The position numbers were made by a program, and so were the translations under genes. A DNA stretch of 64,000 bases from UBA6107 sp964533735 (lineage in GTDB: Bacteria; Chloroflexota; Anaerolineae; Anaerolineales; Anaerolineaceae), in the NCBI GenBank assembly GCA_964533735.1, contig CAZHMD010000001.1, positions 372,001 to 436,000 on the forward strand. Direction: 5' to 3'. Shown here one piece after another: positions 53,193 to 62,466 of this stretch. Every line of letters starts with the position of its first letter. Position 1 is the first letter of the stretch. The notes under the pieces are model-generated. The model had not been told where the DNA came from. It did no database searches and saw nothing but the letters and a program-made list of their open reading frames with translations.

Positions 53193-53738
53193 TTAAGTTG
53201 CAGACTCTTGCTCATCAAATAAGTTATACGGCAGCTTATTCCCAACCCAAACGACCATTAAGCTCACATTGTCATCCGATTCATCTAATTCCGGGTTTGT
53301 TTCCTTAATGGATTTTATGAAGAGGTCAAAAGTTTCACCCTTAGGCCAATTCACCATGAACCCGGGTAATTGAGTCCTGTCGGCTTTAGCTGGAAGTGGT
53401 TTCCAACCCTTGGCATCCAGAAGCTGCCAGACCGCTTGTTTTAACCCAAGGTGACGTTCACTCCAGCACTCCACAACAAGTGCGGCGAATTCCGGCGAGT
53501 TCTCAAATAATTCTACGCTATGCTTGACTCGAACTGCCCCCGGAGCAAGGCTGCTATTGCGAAAACCAGGAATCTGAACCCCTTTTGCAAATAAACGATT
53601 CACTTTTAGGATTTTGTCTTTATCGCAATCCTCAAAATGGGTCATCACTTCCTGGAGTATTGATAACCGATAGTCATCACGCATAAATTCATTTATTGCA
53701 TGAAACGGAATAAATTGGGTCTTCATCTCATCGACCAT
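53193..53738 (-). CDS. Hypothetical protein, 181 residues
   Basis: A soluble protein with no recognisable domain. Notable stretches are NRLFAKGVQIPGFRNSSLAPGAVRV and an acidic ESDDNVSLMVVWVGNKLPY near the end. ATG at 53738 with GAGGAT upstream. The stop lies 1 bp from the convergent scpA stop with no visible terminator. It follows the aldo/keto reductase gene by 21 nt and is probably co-transcribed with it. Function unknown. Confidence 0.75.
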   Translation of the reverse strand: MVDEMKTQFIPFHAINEFMRDDYRLSILQEVMTHFEDCDKDKILKVNRLFAKGVQIPGFRNSSLAPGAVRVKHSVELFENSPEFAALVVECWSERHLGLKQAVWQLLDAKGWKPLPAKADRTQLPGFMVNWPKGETFDLFIKSIKETNPELDESDDNVSLMVVWVGNKLPYNLFDEQESAT

Positions 53739-53759
53739 ATCTACCGATCCTCTTCCTGC

Positions 53760-54713
53760 TTATTTTGTTTTCGAAATTGGCGAAACAGACTCACTCATTT
53801 CGTCAAGTTGTTGTACTTCCATGTTTGTCAATCGCCAGCCAATTGCTCCGGAGTTTTCGCCGGCTTGTTTTGCATTTTTGGCTCCCGGAATTGGCAAAGC
53901 ACCTTTGCATATCACCCAATTGAGTGCCACTTGAGAGGCTGTTTTTCCATCGTGATCCTGTCCAAGTCGCTTCAATAATTTAATGAGGGGTTGAATTTTG
54001 CTTAAGAAACTGGTTGAATATTGGCTGGCTCTTGCGCCTTTTGGGGGATTTTCTGGAGTATATTTACCGCTTAAAATGCCCATCGCCAATGGACTGTATG
54101 CGATCACTTTTATACCATTTTGCTGGCAGTAATCCATCACTCCATTTTTTTCAATTCGCCGTTCCAATAAATGATATTCCAATTGGTTCGATGCCAGATC
54201 CATGCCATGTTTTTTTAGCTCTGTCACCGATCTTTTGGTTTGTTCCAGATCATAATTTGAGACGCCAATTGCCCGAATAAGACCTTCCTGCAATACACCT
54301 ACCATTTGTTCCATCCATCGCTCCACCGGCACAGGAGGGAGCGGCCAATGCATCTGGTATAAATCAACTTTTTCAAGCCGTAACCTGGACAGACTACCGT
54401 TGAGTGCACTCCGCAAGGCATTTTTCCCCAGGCGCCAGGGAAACGGCATAATTTTGGTTGCGACCTTGACTGAAACTTGTGAACCTGGGATCAATTTACC
54501 TAAAAAAGACTCTGATTTTCCTTGTCCGTATACTTCTGCTGTGTCGAAGAACACAATCTTGTTTTCAATTGATTCATGAAACGCTTGAATGATATCTTCT
54601 TCCCGGTATTTATTGCCGTAACCCCATACAAATCGATCTCCCCATGCCCAGGTGCCGATTCCAATTTCTACTCCATCGAAGATCGGGTGATGCGGTGTGC
54701 CTTGTGCTTCCAT
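53760..54713 (-). CDS. Aldo/keto reductase
   Basis: 317 residues with GGAGGATTC before the ATG. The TIM-barrel active-site residues are visible: D and Y in DTAEVYGQGKSE, K in VKVATKI and H in LYQMHWPLPP. The NADPH site includes WVICKGALPIPGAKNAKQAGEN. The substrate is not readable. The gene forms a pair with the 181-residue hypothetical gene. Confidence 0.92.
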   Translation of the reverse strand: MEAQGTPHHPIFDGVEIGIGTWAWGDRFVWGYGNKYREEDIIQAFHESIENKIVFFDTAEVYGQGKSESFLGKLIPGSQVSVKVATKIMPFPWRLGKNALRSALNGSLSRLRLEKVDLYQMHWPLPPVPVERWMEQMVGVLQEGLIRAIGVSNYDLEQTKRSVTELKKHGMDLASNQLEYHLLERRIEKNGVMDYCQQNGIKVIAYSPLAMGILSGKYTPENPPKGARASQYSTSFLSKIQPLIKLLKRLGQDHDGKTASQVALNWVICKGALPIPGAKNAKQAGENSGAIGWRLTNMEVQQLDEMSESVSPISKTK

Positions 54714-54841
54714 GAATCCTCCACGGTCTTGTTGCCGCCAGTGTTAATGGGAATAATCATTAAATCCCGATAAACAGAATGAGTTATAATTTTACATCAG
54801 ACGGGCGTTTATTTGATATCAATGTTGCCAGGAGATGAATT

Positions 54842-55489
54842 ATGGTTGAACATATCGAATTCGTCAACAACTTTGACGACCTCAGCACCAACCAGGGTTT
54901 CCAATTTGAATTCCAATGTAATCGATGTGCATCCGGGTATAGAACCAAATTTCAACCTTCCATAACCGGCAAGGTTGCCGGTGCATTGGATACAGCCAGT
55001 TCGCTTTTTGGGGGATTCCTCGGTCGGGCAGCAAATTTCACCGAACAGGTGAGATCTGCAGGGTGGGAAAAAGCCCACGATGAGGCTTTTGTTGAAGCAG
55101 TTGCTGAAGTAAAACCATTTTTTATCCAGTGTCCCCGCTGCAATGAGTGGGTTTGCCGGCAAAAATGCTGGAATACAAAAAAAGGATTATGCAAGTCCTG
55201 CGCTCCAGATCTTGGGGTTGAAATGGCTGCAGCTCAAGCATCCCGTTCTGTTGAAGAAGTTTGGGCGCACGCAGCCATGGCTGAGGAAGACAAAAAGTTG
55301 GGGACTGAGTATTGGCGCGAGGGAATTACAGCCACGTGTCCTAAATGCGAAGCCCCGCTCGCTGCTAACGCCAAATTCTGTCCAGAATGTGGTGCCAACC
55401 TGAAACAAAAAGAACTTTGCTCCAAATGCGGCGCTAAGTTGCTCCCAAATGCCAAGTTTTGCGGTGAATGCGGCGAAAAGGTCGTCTAA
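54842..55489 (+). CDS. Multi-zinc-ribbon protein
   Basis: 215 residues. It has an N-terminal CNRC, a central CPRC...CRQKCW...CKSC cluster and a C-terminal double zinc ribbon (CPKCEAPLAANAKFCPEC and CSKCGAKLLPNAKFCGEC). A Gly/Phe-rich helical stretch (ASSLFGGFLGRAANF) lies between. CAGGAGATGAATT precedes the ATG. Such proteins often bind nucleic acids or act as assembly factors; I cannot assign a role. It is 53 nt upstream of mutS on the same strand. Confidence 0.85.
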   Translation: MVEHIEFVNNFDDLSTNQGFQFEFQCNRCASGYRTKFQPSITGKVAGALDTASSLFGGFLGRAANFTEQVRSAGWEKAHDEAFVEAVAEVKPFFIQCPRCNEWVCRQKCWNTKKGLCKSCAPDLGVEMAAAQASRSVEEVWAHAAMAEEDKKLGTEYWREGITATCPKCEAPLAANAKFCPECGANLKQKELCSKCGAKLLPNAKFCGECGEKVV

Positions 55490-55542
55490 GTCTGGAAATC
55501 CTGAATTCATTCTACGAATAATCCACCCCTCAGGATCCAATT

Positions 55543-58110
55543 ATGTCTGATGAGATCACACCTATTCGACAACAATACCTGGATATCAAGAAAAAGTATC
55601 CGGGTACGATTGTTTTTTTTCGCCTGGGAGATTTCTACGAGACATTTGATGAAGATGCTGAGATCACGTCTCGTGAATTGGATATTGTGCTCACTTCTAG
55701 GGGAGCGCATAAAGGGAAGCGTATCCCCATGGCGGGTATCCCTTATCACGCGGTCGAGAATTATCTATCACGCTTGATTGACAAGGGTTACCATATCGCC
55801 ATTTGTGAACAAATAGGTGACCAACCCGCAAAAGGTATTTTTCCGAGGGACGTCGTCCGCATCGTCACACCGGGAACAATTCTCGAACCAGCCTTGCTTA
55901 AAAGTGACTATAATAATTTCCTGGCAGCTGTAACTCTCGAAAAAGGTCATGCAGGAATTGCATTCGTTGATATCTCCACTGGAGAATTCCAAACCACCGA
56001 AATTCATTCTGATAATCCTCTCCTGGATTTGCGCTCAGAGTTAACCAGGATAAATCCGGTTGAGACGATCTGCCCGGAAACCCTTGATCTTGGAGAAGCA
56101 GTTCCTGGTCACCTGACACGCATACCAGATTGGCGCTTTGAAACTGGACGCAGTATTGAAGTGATCAAACGCCTGATGAACGTATCGACTTTAGATGGGT
56201 ACGGTATCCAGGATTCCCCGCTCGCTATTCAGACGACAGCAGTAATTCTTCAATATTTACAGGAAACGCAATCGGCAGCTCTGAAACTGTTGCAGCGCAT
56301 CACCACCTACGCGACCCATGATTTTATGACCCTTGATTCGGCTACGCGCAGAAACCTCGAGCTAACGGAGACCATTCGCAAGGGTGAAGTTCAGGGTTCC
56401 CTCCTTTCTATTCTTGATAAGACCATCACTCCCATGGGACATAGGTTAGTGCGGCAGTGGGTCAGTAAACCGCTCCTGAATTTAGACCATATCAGGCAGC
56501 GGTTGGCGGTGGTTGACTTCTTTTTCAAAAACGCCTTGATCCGCATGGGGCTGCGGGAAAACTTGGAGCACCTCGGGGACCTGGAGCGTCTGGCCAACCG
56601 GGTTGCCTCTGGCAGCGCCAACCCACGCGATCTCGTGGCATTGCGTGAAATTACCGGTAAACTGCCGACTATCCGCTATTCAATCCCTGAGAGCGAACCC
56701 GTCCTTGCTGACATCATTGCCCATTTTCATGATTGTACGGAAGTGCTGGATATCCTTACCAACGCGATTGCTGAAGAACCACCCGCCACCCTGCAAAATA
56801 TTGGCATCATTCACCCGGGTTATTCTGAAGAACTCGACCATACTATAGAAATGTCACGCCATGCGCGTGAATGGATATCCAATCTGGAAGGTTTTGAACG
56901 CGATCGTACCGGGATTAAATCTTTAAAAGTGGGTTTTAACAAGGTTTTCGGTTATTACCTTGAAATCACCCACAGCAACACTCAACAGGTCCCTCCCGAA
57001 TATATCCGCAAGCAGACTCTGGTCAATGCTGAACGCTATATAACCCCTGAGATGAAGGAATACGAAGCCTTGGTGTTGAATGCCGAGGAGCGTATCCGCG
57101 AAATTGAAAATCGACTTTTCAAGGAAATCTGTAATTCTCTTTCACTCCACATGCCGGCAATGCTCGAGACCTCACAGCAAATCGCCAAACTCGATGTTTT
57201 CACCAGTTTTGCTGATGTTGCAGCTCTTTCCAACTACGTTATCCCTGGACTTTCAGAAGACTCGGTTCTTGAAATCATTGATTGCAGGCATCCGGTGGTG
57301 GAAACGACCCTCCACCAGGAGCGGTTTGTCCCAAATGATTGTGTCATGGATCAAAACGAGATCATTCGAATCATTACCGGACCAAATATGAGTGGAAAAT
57401 CCACTTTCCTCCGCCAGGTTGCCCTGATCGTGCTGATGGCACAAATTGGCTCCTTTGTACCTGCAAAAAGCGCGCGCATCGGAGTAGTAGACCGAATCTT
57501 CACTCGCATAGGTGCTCAGGATGAAATTCATGCCGGACAATCCACCTTTATGGTTGAAATGATCGAAGCTGCTAATATCCTAAATCATGCCACAAATCGC
57601 AGTCTTATCATCCTGGATGAAATTGGCCGGGGTACCTCAACTTACGATGGGCTCTCGATTGCCTGGTCTGTTGTGGAATACCTACATAACCATCCCAGGC
57701 TGCGCTCACGTACTTTCTTTGCCACACATTATCATGAGCTGACCCAGTTGAGTGAACTCCTCCCCGGTGTGCGTAACTACAATGTGGCGGTTACAGAAAC
57801 TGGAAACCAGGTTGTTTTTCTTCACAAGATTGTCCCAGGCGGTGCCGACCGTTCATATGGTATTCACGTCGCCCAATTAGCAGGCATCCCCCGCCCGGTT
57901 ATTTCACGTGCCAGTGAGATACTTAGTCAACTGGAAAAATCTTCCGGTTCCGCAGTTCAAATTGAGGCTTCCCCGGTTCAACAAATGGCCCTTTTCCCAG
58001 AGACAAATCCCCTGTTGGAAGACCTTGAAAATATTGACCTCAACACACTCTCTCCAATTGAAGCACTGAATATTCTGTATGAATGGCAGCAGAAATTTAA
58101 GAAAAGCTAA
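55543..58110 (+). CDS. mutS: DNA mismatch repair protein MutS
   Basis: 855 residues. The mismatch-reading motif is FRLGDFYETF in domain I. Walker A GPNMSGKSTF is near 613-622, Walker B is LIILDEIGRGTSTYDG, and the histidine switch is in FATHYHELTQL. The C-terminal tail after the ATPase is short but ends in a helix (PIEALNILYEWQQKF) like the MutS dimer/tetramer element. mutL is not adjacent within the window. Confidence 0.97.
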   Translation: MSDEITPIRQQYLDIKKKYPGTIVFFRLGDFYETFDEDAEITSRELDIVLTSRGAHKGKRIPMAGIPYHAVENYLSRLIDKGYHIAICEQIGDQPAKGIFPRDVVRIVTPGTILEPALLKSDYNNFLAAVTLEKGHAGIAFVDISTGEFQTTEIHSDNPLLDLRSELTRINPVETICPETLDLGEAVPGHLTRIPDWRFETGRSIEVIKRLMNVSTLDGYGIQDSPLAIQTTAVILQYLQETQSAALKLLQRITTYATHDFMTLDSATRRNLELTETIRKGEVQGSLLSILDKTITPMGHRLVRQWVSKPLLNLDHIRQRLAVVDFFFKNALIRMGLRENLEHLGDLERLANRVASGSANPRDLVALREITGKLPTIRYSIPESEPVLADIIAHFHDCTEVLDILTNAIAEEPPATLQNIGIIHPGYSEELDHTIEMSRHAREWISNLEGFERDRTGIKSLKVGFNKVFGYYLEITHSNTQQVPPEYIRKQTLVNAERYITPEMKEYEALVLNAEERIREIENRLFKEICNSLSLHMPAMLETSQQIAKLDVFTSFADVAALSNYVIPGLSEDSVLEIIDCRHPVVETTLHQERFVPNDCVMDQNEIIRIITGPNMSGKSTFLRQVALIVLMAQIGSFVPAKSARIGVVDRIFTRIGAQDEIHAGQSTFMVEMIEAANILNHATNRSLIILDEIGRGTSTYDGLSIAWSVVEYLHNHPRLRSRTFFATHYHELTQLSELLPGVRNYNVAVTETGNQVVFLHKIVPGGADRSYGIHVAQLAGIPRPVISRASEILSQLEKSSGSAVQIEASPVQQMALFPETNPLLEDLENIDLNTLSPIEALNILYEWQQKFKKS

Positions 58111-58177
58111 TCCAAATTTCCCGAACCTAACGTTCGTGGATTAACAGAATTTTTTCCCTGATCCTAATCTGAATGAG

Positions 58178-59602
58178 TTACAGAGTGTCTTCCACTGAAG
58201 TGTTGCTTTCACGGGAAAAAATATTCCCAGACCACTGTTGAATGGCAATGATTATCTTGCCATCCGCAATGCTTAACTTTTCCGTTGTAATCAGGCTTTT
58301 AAGGGAGATACTGTTTTGCAACCCTGAACCTTCAAGATTGATTTCAATTGTGATTGGTGTGTCCGATGGATTCAACACCACCAGAACGGGTTCATGCTGA
58401 TCTTGTCGAACAAAAGCAAGCCCGTGGTGGTTGCTGCAGTCAATAAACCGCATCTCTCCATGCCGTAGGGCAACCTTCTCTCTGCGAATCCAGATTAGTT
58501 TTCGCACCCATTGGCGCAGAGCGTTATTCCACTTGGATTCATCCCAGGGGAATGTCCTGCGGCAATCAGGGTCAGATCCACCTGCAATGCCGATCTCATC
58601 ACCATAATATATTGAGGGAGCCCCAGGATACGTTAAAAGAAGTAGCATAGCGAGTTTTGTTTTCGCGATGTCTCCTTTTAATGTAGTCAGGATTCTTTCC
58701 GTATCATGGCTTCCAACCAGATTAAATTGAGCAAATACATTTTCGCGTGCATATTTTTCTAGCCAGCTGGTTATCCCATGAGCAAACGCCTGCGGCAGGA
58801 TCTTTTGGATTAAGAGATCTATGATCAACGTCCGAACTGGGTAATTCATCAATCCATCAAAATGCCGCGGACCCACCCAGCGTGGATTACCATCCCAAAT
58901 CTCGCCGATCAAATAAGCTTCTGAATTGGTATTCTTGACTACCTGGCGAAAATCAAACCAGAAGGAATCATCATCGATTTCATTGGGAACGTCCAGACGC
59001 CATCCGTCAAAACCTTGTTCAATCCAATATCGCGCTATATCCAGGATGTATTTCCGTACTGCAGGCTCATTGGTGTTGAACTTGGGTAGACTCTTGTATT
59101 TCCACCAGCCAGAGTATGTGGTCGCATCTCCCGGTGAATAGGCGTCAACAGGGAATTTGTGAATATGAAACCAGTTCGCGTAAGGCGAGGACCTCTGGTT
59201 CTCCAAAATATCGTTAAAGGCAAAAAAACCTCTTCCGCAGTGGTTGAATACGCCGTCCAGGATCACACGAATATTATTGCGATGTGCCACATCCAATAAG
59301 GTCAACAATTCTGCTTGTGTCCCCAATTTGGGGTCTACGCGGTAATAATCCACCGTATTGTAGCGGTGGTTGCTCGGGCTTAAGAAGATCGGATTCAGGT
59401 AAAGTGCGTTGACGCCTAGGTCGATCAGGTAGTACATACGATCGATGATCCCGCGTAAGTCTCCGCCGTGAAATCCTTCGTTGGTGGGGTTTGCTTCCCA
59501 GGGAAGCATATTTGCCGGATCATTGCCTTTATTCCCATTATCAAATCGATCTGGAAAAATCTGGTAGAAAACGCTGTCTTGCACCCAATGTGGGACTGTC
59601 AT
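58178..59602 (-). CDS. GH13 alpha-amylase-family enzyme, neopullulanase/maltogenic type
   Basis: 474 residues without signal peptide, so cytoplasmic. The GH13 regions are present: I (DGVFNHCG), II with nucleophile (GWRLDVPNEI), III with acid/base (LIGEIWDG) and IV (VGSHDTER). VFYQIFPDRFDNGN at the start is typical of neopullulanase and cyclomaltodextrinase, but the N-terminal beta domain of those enzymes is missing. It likely cleaves short alpha-glucans or maltodextrins. It overlaps panE by 4 nt. Confidence 0.9.
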   Translation of the reverse strand: MTVPHWVQDSVFYQIFPDRFDNGNKGNDPANMLPWEANPTNEGFHGGDLRGIIDRMYYLIDLGVNALYLNPIFLSPSNHRYNTVDYYRVDPKLGTQAELLTLLDVAHRNNIRVILDGVFNHCGRGFFAFNDILENQRSSPYANWFHIHKFPVDAYSPGDATTYSGWWKYKSLPKFNTNEPAVRKYILDIARYWIEQGFDGWRLDVPNEIDDDSFWFDFRQVVKNTNSEAYLIGEIWDGNPRWVGPRHFDGLMNYPVRTLIIDLLIQKILPQAFAHGITSWLEKYARENVFAQFNLVGSHDTERILTTLKGDIAKTKLAMLLLLTYPGAPSIYYGDEIGIAGGSDPDCRRTFPWDESKWNNALRQWVRKLIWIRREKVALRHGEMRFIDCSNHHGLAFVRQDQHEPVLVVLNPSDTPITIEINLEGSGLQNSISLKSLITTEKLSIADGKIIIAIQQWSGNIFSRESNTSVEDTL

Positions 59603-60660
59603 GAAGCTGCCTCGATTGCATTTAATAAGATATCTGGACGATTAGAGTACTTTTGTTTTTCTTGCTTCCCTTCTGTTAGATCCATCAGAATATCAGTCAG
59701 AACACGATTAACCGGTGTCGGAACGCCAACTTTTTCACCAAACCGGACCACCGCCCCATTTAGAAATTCCACCTCACTCCGGGTACGTCCAGCCTGTAAA
59801 TCAATATGTAATGAGGGCATCTTAGCTCCTCTTCCTTTTGCCAGAGCGGATCCAATGATTACTCTGCCAAAATTCAGCGGTAGGGCATCCAGGAGCGTGA
59901 TAAGCGTTTTTACGGGCGTTCCAGGCAAGTCAATGACCTGAATATTCAATTTCTTCATTACAGCCAGCGCTTCGCGGATTTGGAGCACTTCAATTTTGTA
60001 GGTAACAGGATTACCGAGAACCTTTACAGGTGACCAATCAAGAATTGCCGCACTGGCGTTTACCAGCAAGTTGGTGAGCATTTTCGACCATTTCATGTCA
60101 GCTCGAATAGGATAACCTTTTGCATTCAATCCAGCCAAGTTAAACACGTCCACCAGACTCTCCGAGAGTGGTATGCCTTTTTCTATCGCAACACCACGAA
60201 GTTTCTCTAATTTCACGTCCCCCAAGCCGTTCCTGCCAATAGCGCTGGTGATCGACCCTCCAATAACGCTGCCTGTACCTAGATTTTCTTCTATCAATTG
60301 CTCATTTTCTACACCATTCTGCAGGCATAGGATAGGAGGAAGATTTTTCTCGATTCCCAAAAGTGAGTTCACAATTCCCGCAGTATCGAATGCTTTAACC
60401 GCCAGGATGGCAACATCAAATTTCCTCTCGCTTAGCAAAGCTTCAATATCAGTGGATACTTCCACTTGCTCAACCAGGATCTCGCCAACAGGCTTGTTAA
60501 TCTTAATGTTTGTGAATCGAGCAGTATTCACCACATCTGGTCGCTCAACAAACACAACATCGCAACCTGCGTGTGCAAGGCTTCCCCCAATGTAAGAACC
60601 GATTGCCCCCATTCCAAAACAAAGTACCTTGTAATGCACTGGAACTTGGTTTGATATCAT
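59599..60660 (-). CDS. panE: 2-dehydropantoate 2-reductase family protein
   Basis: 353 residues from the ATG at 60660, which overlaps the fmt stop (ATGA); an in-frame ATG at 60672 lies inside fmt. The NADPH motif is CFGMGAIGSYIGGSLAHAG. Lysine in KWSKMLTNLLVNA and glutamate in RSEVEFLNGAVV match the catalytic positions of ketopantoate reductase. It would make pantoate for CoA synthesis, but the family is broad and the length exceeds the typical 300 by a C-terminal extension. Confidence 0.82.
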   Translation of the reverse strand: MISNQVPVHYKVLCFGMGAIGSYIGGSLAHAGCDVVFVERPDVVNTARFTNIKINKPVGEILVEQVEVSTDIEALLSERKFDVAILAVKAFDTAGIVNSLLGIEKNLPPILCLQNGVENEQLIEENLGTGSVIGGSITSAIGRNGLGDVKLEKLRGVAIEKGIPLSESLVDVFNLAGLNAKGYPIRADMKWSKMLTNLLVNASAAILDWSPVKVLGNPVTYKIEVLQIREALAVMKKLNIQVIDLPGTPVKTLITLLDALPLNFGRVIIGSALAKGRGAKMPSLHIDLQAGRTRSEVEFLNGAVVRFGEKVGVPTPVNRVLTDILMDLTEGKQEKQKYSNRPDILLNAIEAAS

Positions 60661-61577
60661 TTTTGATTCCATATCTTGGAATAGCCGCGAATAAAATCAA
60701 CACCTGACATCCACTTTTTCCCGGCTGGTTGAACTTCAACAAACTTAAGCCCGCCATCCACCGTACCAATAACTGGAGAACCATCCACAATTGATCGCTC
60801 ACCCTTAGAAAGATGCAGATCAAAAACAATTTCAGCCCGGCGCACCTTTAACGTTTGCTCCGCGATCAGCATATAAGTACCCGGCCAATCATCATAAGCG
60901 CGTATCATCCGCTCCAACTCAATAGCGGATTTCGAAAAATCTAGCTGCCCCTGCTGCTTGGTCAACATTGCAGCATATGAACTCCCCTCCTCCACTTGAG
61001 GGTGAGGCTGGATCCTTCCGGAAAGATATTCAGGCAGGGTTTTAACCAATAATGCACTCCCTAGATAAGCTAATTTTTCATCCAGGGTAATGGCGGTCTC
61101 TTTTGGATCAATGGCAATTTTTTCCTGTACCAGGATTGGTCCGGTGTCAATTCCGGCATCCATTTTCATGATCGTAACACCGGTATACGTATCTCCTGCC
61201 AGGATGGCCGCCTGGATCGGAGCTGCTCCCCGCCATCGCGGCAGGTAGGATGCATGTACATTTACACATCCAAATTTTGGCAGGTCGAGTACATTCTGCC
61301 GAAGTATCTGTCCATACGCCGCGACAACAATAACATCCGGTTTTAGGGTTTCGAGTTCAATAAAAGAATCTGGATTCCTTAAACGCACAGGTTGAAAAAC
61401 TGGAATTCCCAGTTCGCTGGCAACTACTTTTACCGGTGAAGCAGTAAGGCTCTTCCCTCGTCCGGACTCTCTGTCAGGTTGGGTAAAGACGCCGCAGATA
61501 GGGTAACTGGCAGCCAACTCTTTGAGGACTGTTCCTGCAAAATCCGGGGATCCCATGAAGACGATTCGGTGAGACAT
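60657..61577 (-). CDS. fmt: Methionyl-tRNA formyltransferase
   Basis: 306 residues. FMGSPDFAGTVLKEL opens the formyltransferase domain. The catalytic segment is NVHASYLPRWRGAAPIQAAILAGD, seen in part as VHASYLPRWRG, with D in MDAGIDTGPIL. The C-terminal OB-like domain (about 205-306) binds tRNA. The enzyme formylates Met-tRNAfMet for initiation. Neither def nor rsmB is adjacent; panE and the GH13 gene follow in overlap. Confidence 0.96.
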   Translation of the reverse strand: MSHRIVFMGSPDFAGTVLKELAASYPICGVFTQPDRESGRGKSLTASPVKVVASELGIPVFQPVRLRNPDSFIELETLKPDVIVVAAYGQILRQNVLDLPKFGCVNVHASYLPRWRGAAPIQAAILAGDTYTGVTIMKMDAGIDTGPILVQEKIAIDPKETAITLDEKLAYLGSALLVKTLPEYLSGRIQPHPQVEEGSSYAAMLTKQQGQLDFSKSAIELERMIRAYDDWPGTYMLIAEQTLKVRRAEIVFDLHLSKGERSIVDGSPVIGTVDGGLKFVEVQPAGKKWMSGVDFIRGYSKIWNQK

Positions 61578-61607
61578 CGGATTGATTTTAACATATTCCT
61601 TTTCGAT

Positions 61608-61613
61608 TAAAAT
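61608..61613 (+). promoter_or_regulatory. -10 box of the HEPN-like gene, leaderless start
   Basis: TAAAAT ends 6 nt before the GTG at 61620. No SD is seen; the geometry is the same as at scpA and the phosphatase gene. Confidence 0.45.
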
Positions 61614-61619
61614 AGATTG

Positions 61620-61955
61620 GTGAAATCATTTGAAGATGCTTGGAATGAATTACAGCATGCCCGTGATGCCCGCACCGCAGGCTTTGAGGGTCGTGCAAGG
61701 GTTTGTGCACGGCGATCTGCTGGTATGGCAATTAGAGTATATTTGATTGAGAAATACAATATTTTTCAATCAGGTTCTCTTTTTAACCTCCTTATGGATC
61801 AAAGAGCCAGGGAGTTGCTGCCGCCACAACTTGTTCAATCTTTGGATAGGCTTTCTCTTAAGGTCAATGAGCAGTTTCAACTTCCTTCAGGTGTTGATCT
61901 GGTCTTAGAAGCGAAATTAGTGATATCCTTACTTGAAAGTAAACTGGAGGATTAA
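61620..61955 (+). CDS. Small helical protein, HEPN-like
   Basis: 111 residues from GTG at 61620; TTG at 61617 is possible. All-helical, with GRARVCARRSAGMAIRVYLIEK resembling the core helix of HEPN proteins and LVLEAKLVISLLESKL the last helix. The RNase motif R-x4-6-H of toxic HEPN domains is not seen, so a nuclease role is unsupported. The stop overlaps the glutaredoxin ATG by 1 nt (TAATG), so the two are translationally coupled. Confidence 0.6.
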   Translation: MKSFEDAWNELQHARDARTAGFEGRARVCARRSAGMAIRVYLIEKYNIFQSGSLFNLLMDQRARELLPPQLVQSLDRLSLKVNEQFQLPSGVDLVLEAKLVISLLESKLED

Positions 61956-62206
61956 TGGCGGAAACAAGAAAGATAATTATTTATGGAACTACCTGGTGTG
62001 GGGATTCTCGCAGGGCGAAGCGTTTTTTTGACGACAATAGTATTGAGTACGACTGGATTGATATTGATATAGATCGTGAGGCTGGAAAGGTGGTCGAACA
62101 GATCAACGGTGGATTCAGGAGCGTTCCAACCATCATCTTCCCGGATGGATCCACGCTCACAGAGCCTTCCACATCCCAACTCCGAGCTAAATTCAACTTG
62201 GGGTAA
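61955..62206 (+). CDS. Monothiol glutaredoxin/mycoredoxin-like protein
   Basis: 83 residues, a single thioredoxin-fold domain. The active site is TTWCGDSRRAK, with C15 kept and the usual second cysteine replaced by S18. SVPTIIFPDGS carries the cis-proline, and the end LTEPSTSQLRAKF is typical of mycoredoxin-like proteins in Chloroflexi and Actinobacteria. It should reduce mixed disulfides by a monothiol mechanism or act in Fe-S handling. The loss of the second cysteine is notable in this subfamily. Confidence 0.85.
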   Translation: MAETRKIIIYGTTWCGDSRRAKRFFDDNSIEYDWIDIDIDREAGKVVEQINGGFRSVPTIIFPDGSTLTEPSTSQLRAKFNLG

Positions 62207-62208
62207 AT

Positions 62209-62466
62209 CTACTCTTTACTGCCGTGCGAAGTTAACCGCTTTATTACCCATACTAAAAAGGCACTGACCAGTACTCCAATACCCACGAAAAGTAATTTAG
62301 TATTCTTTTTGGTAGATTCCACAAAAATAGTTGGCACATTTGTGATCTTATTCTTAAGCGAATTTACAAAATCAGCGTCCGGCATGACAGGTTTAATCAA
62401 TTGAGATAACTTTGATTCCAGATTACCAATATTGGCGTTTCTCAACCTGCTAAAAGGCTCATTCAT
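62209..62466 (-). CDS. Small membrane protein, candidate anti-sigma factor
   Basis: 85 residues from the ATG at 62466 with GGGGATTGGAAA upstream; a longer frame to 62502 lies inside the sigma gene. A soluble N-terminal part of about 60 residues (NEPFSRLRNANIGNLES) precedes one membrane helix (LLFVGIGVLVSAFLVWVI). It overlaps the 3' end of the ECF sigma gene by 8 nt, the usual position of an anti-sigma factor. No zinc-binding HxxxCxxC motif is seen. Confidence 0.65.
   Translation of the reverse strand: MNEPFSRLRNANIGNLESKLSQLIKPVMPDADFVNSLKNKITNVPTIFVESTKKNTKLLFVGIGVLVSAFLVWVIKRLTSHGSKE

Noticed and set aside
58111..58177. Terminator between mutS and the GH13 gene
   Set aside because: Only a 5-bp CGAAC/GTTCG stem with no T-run on either strand.
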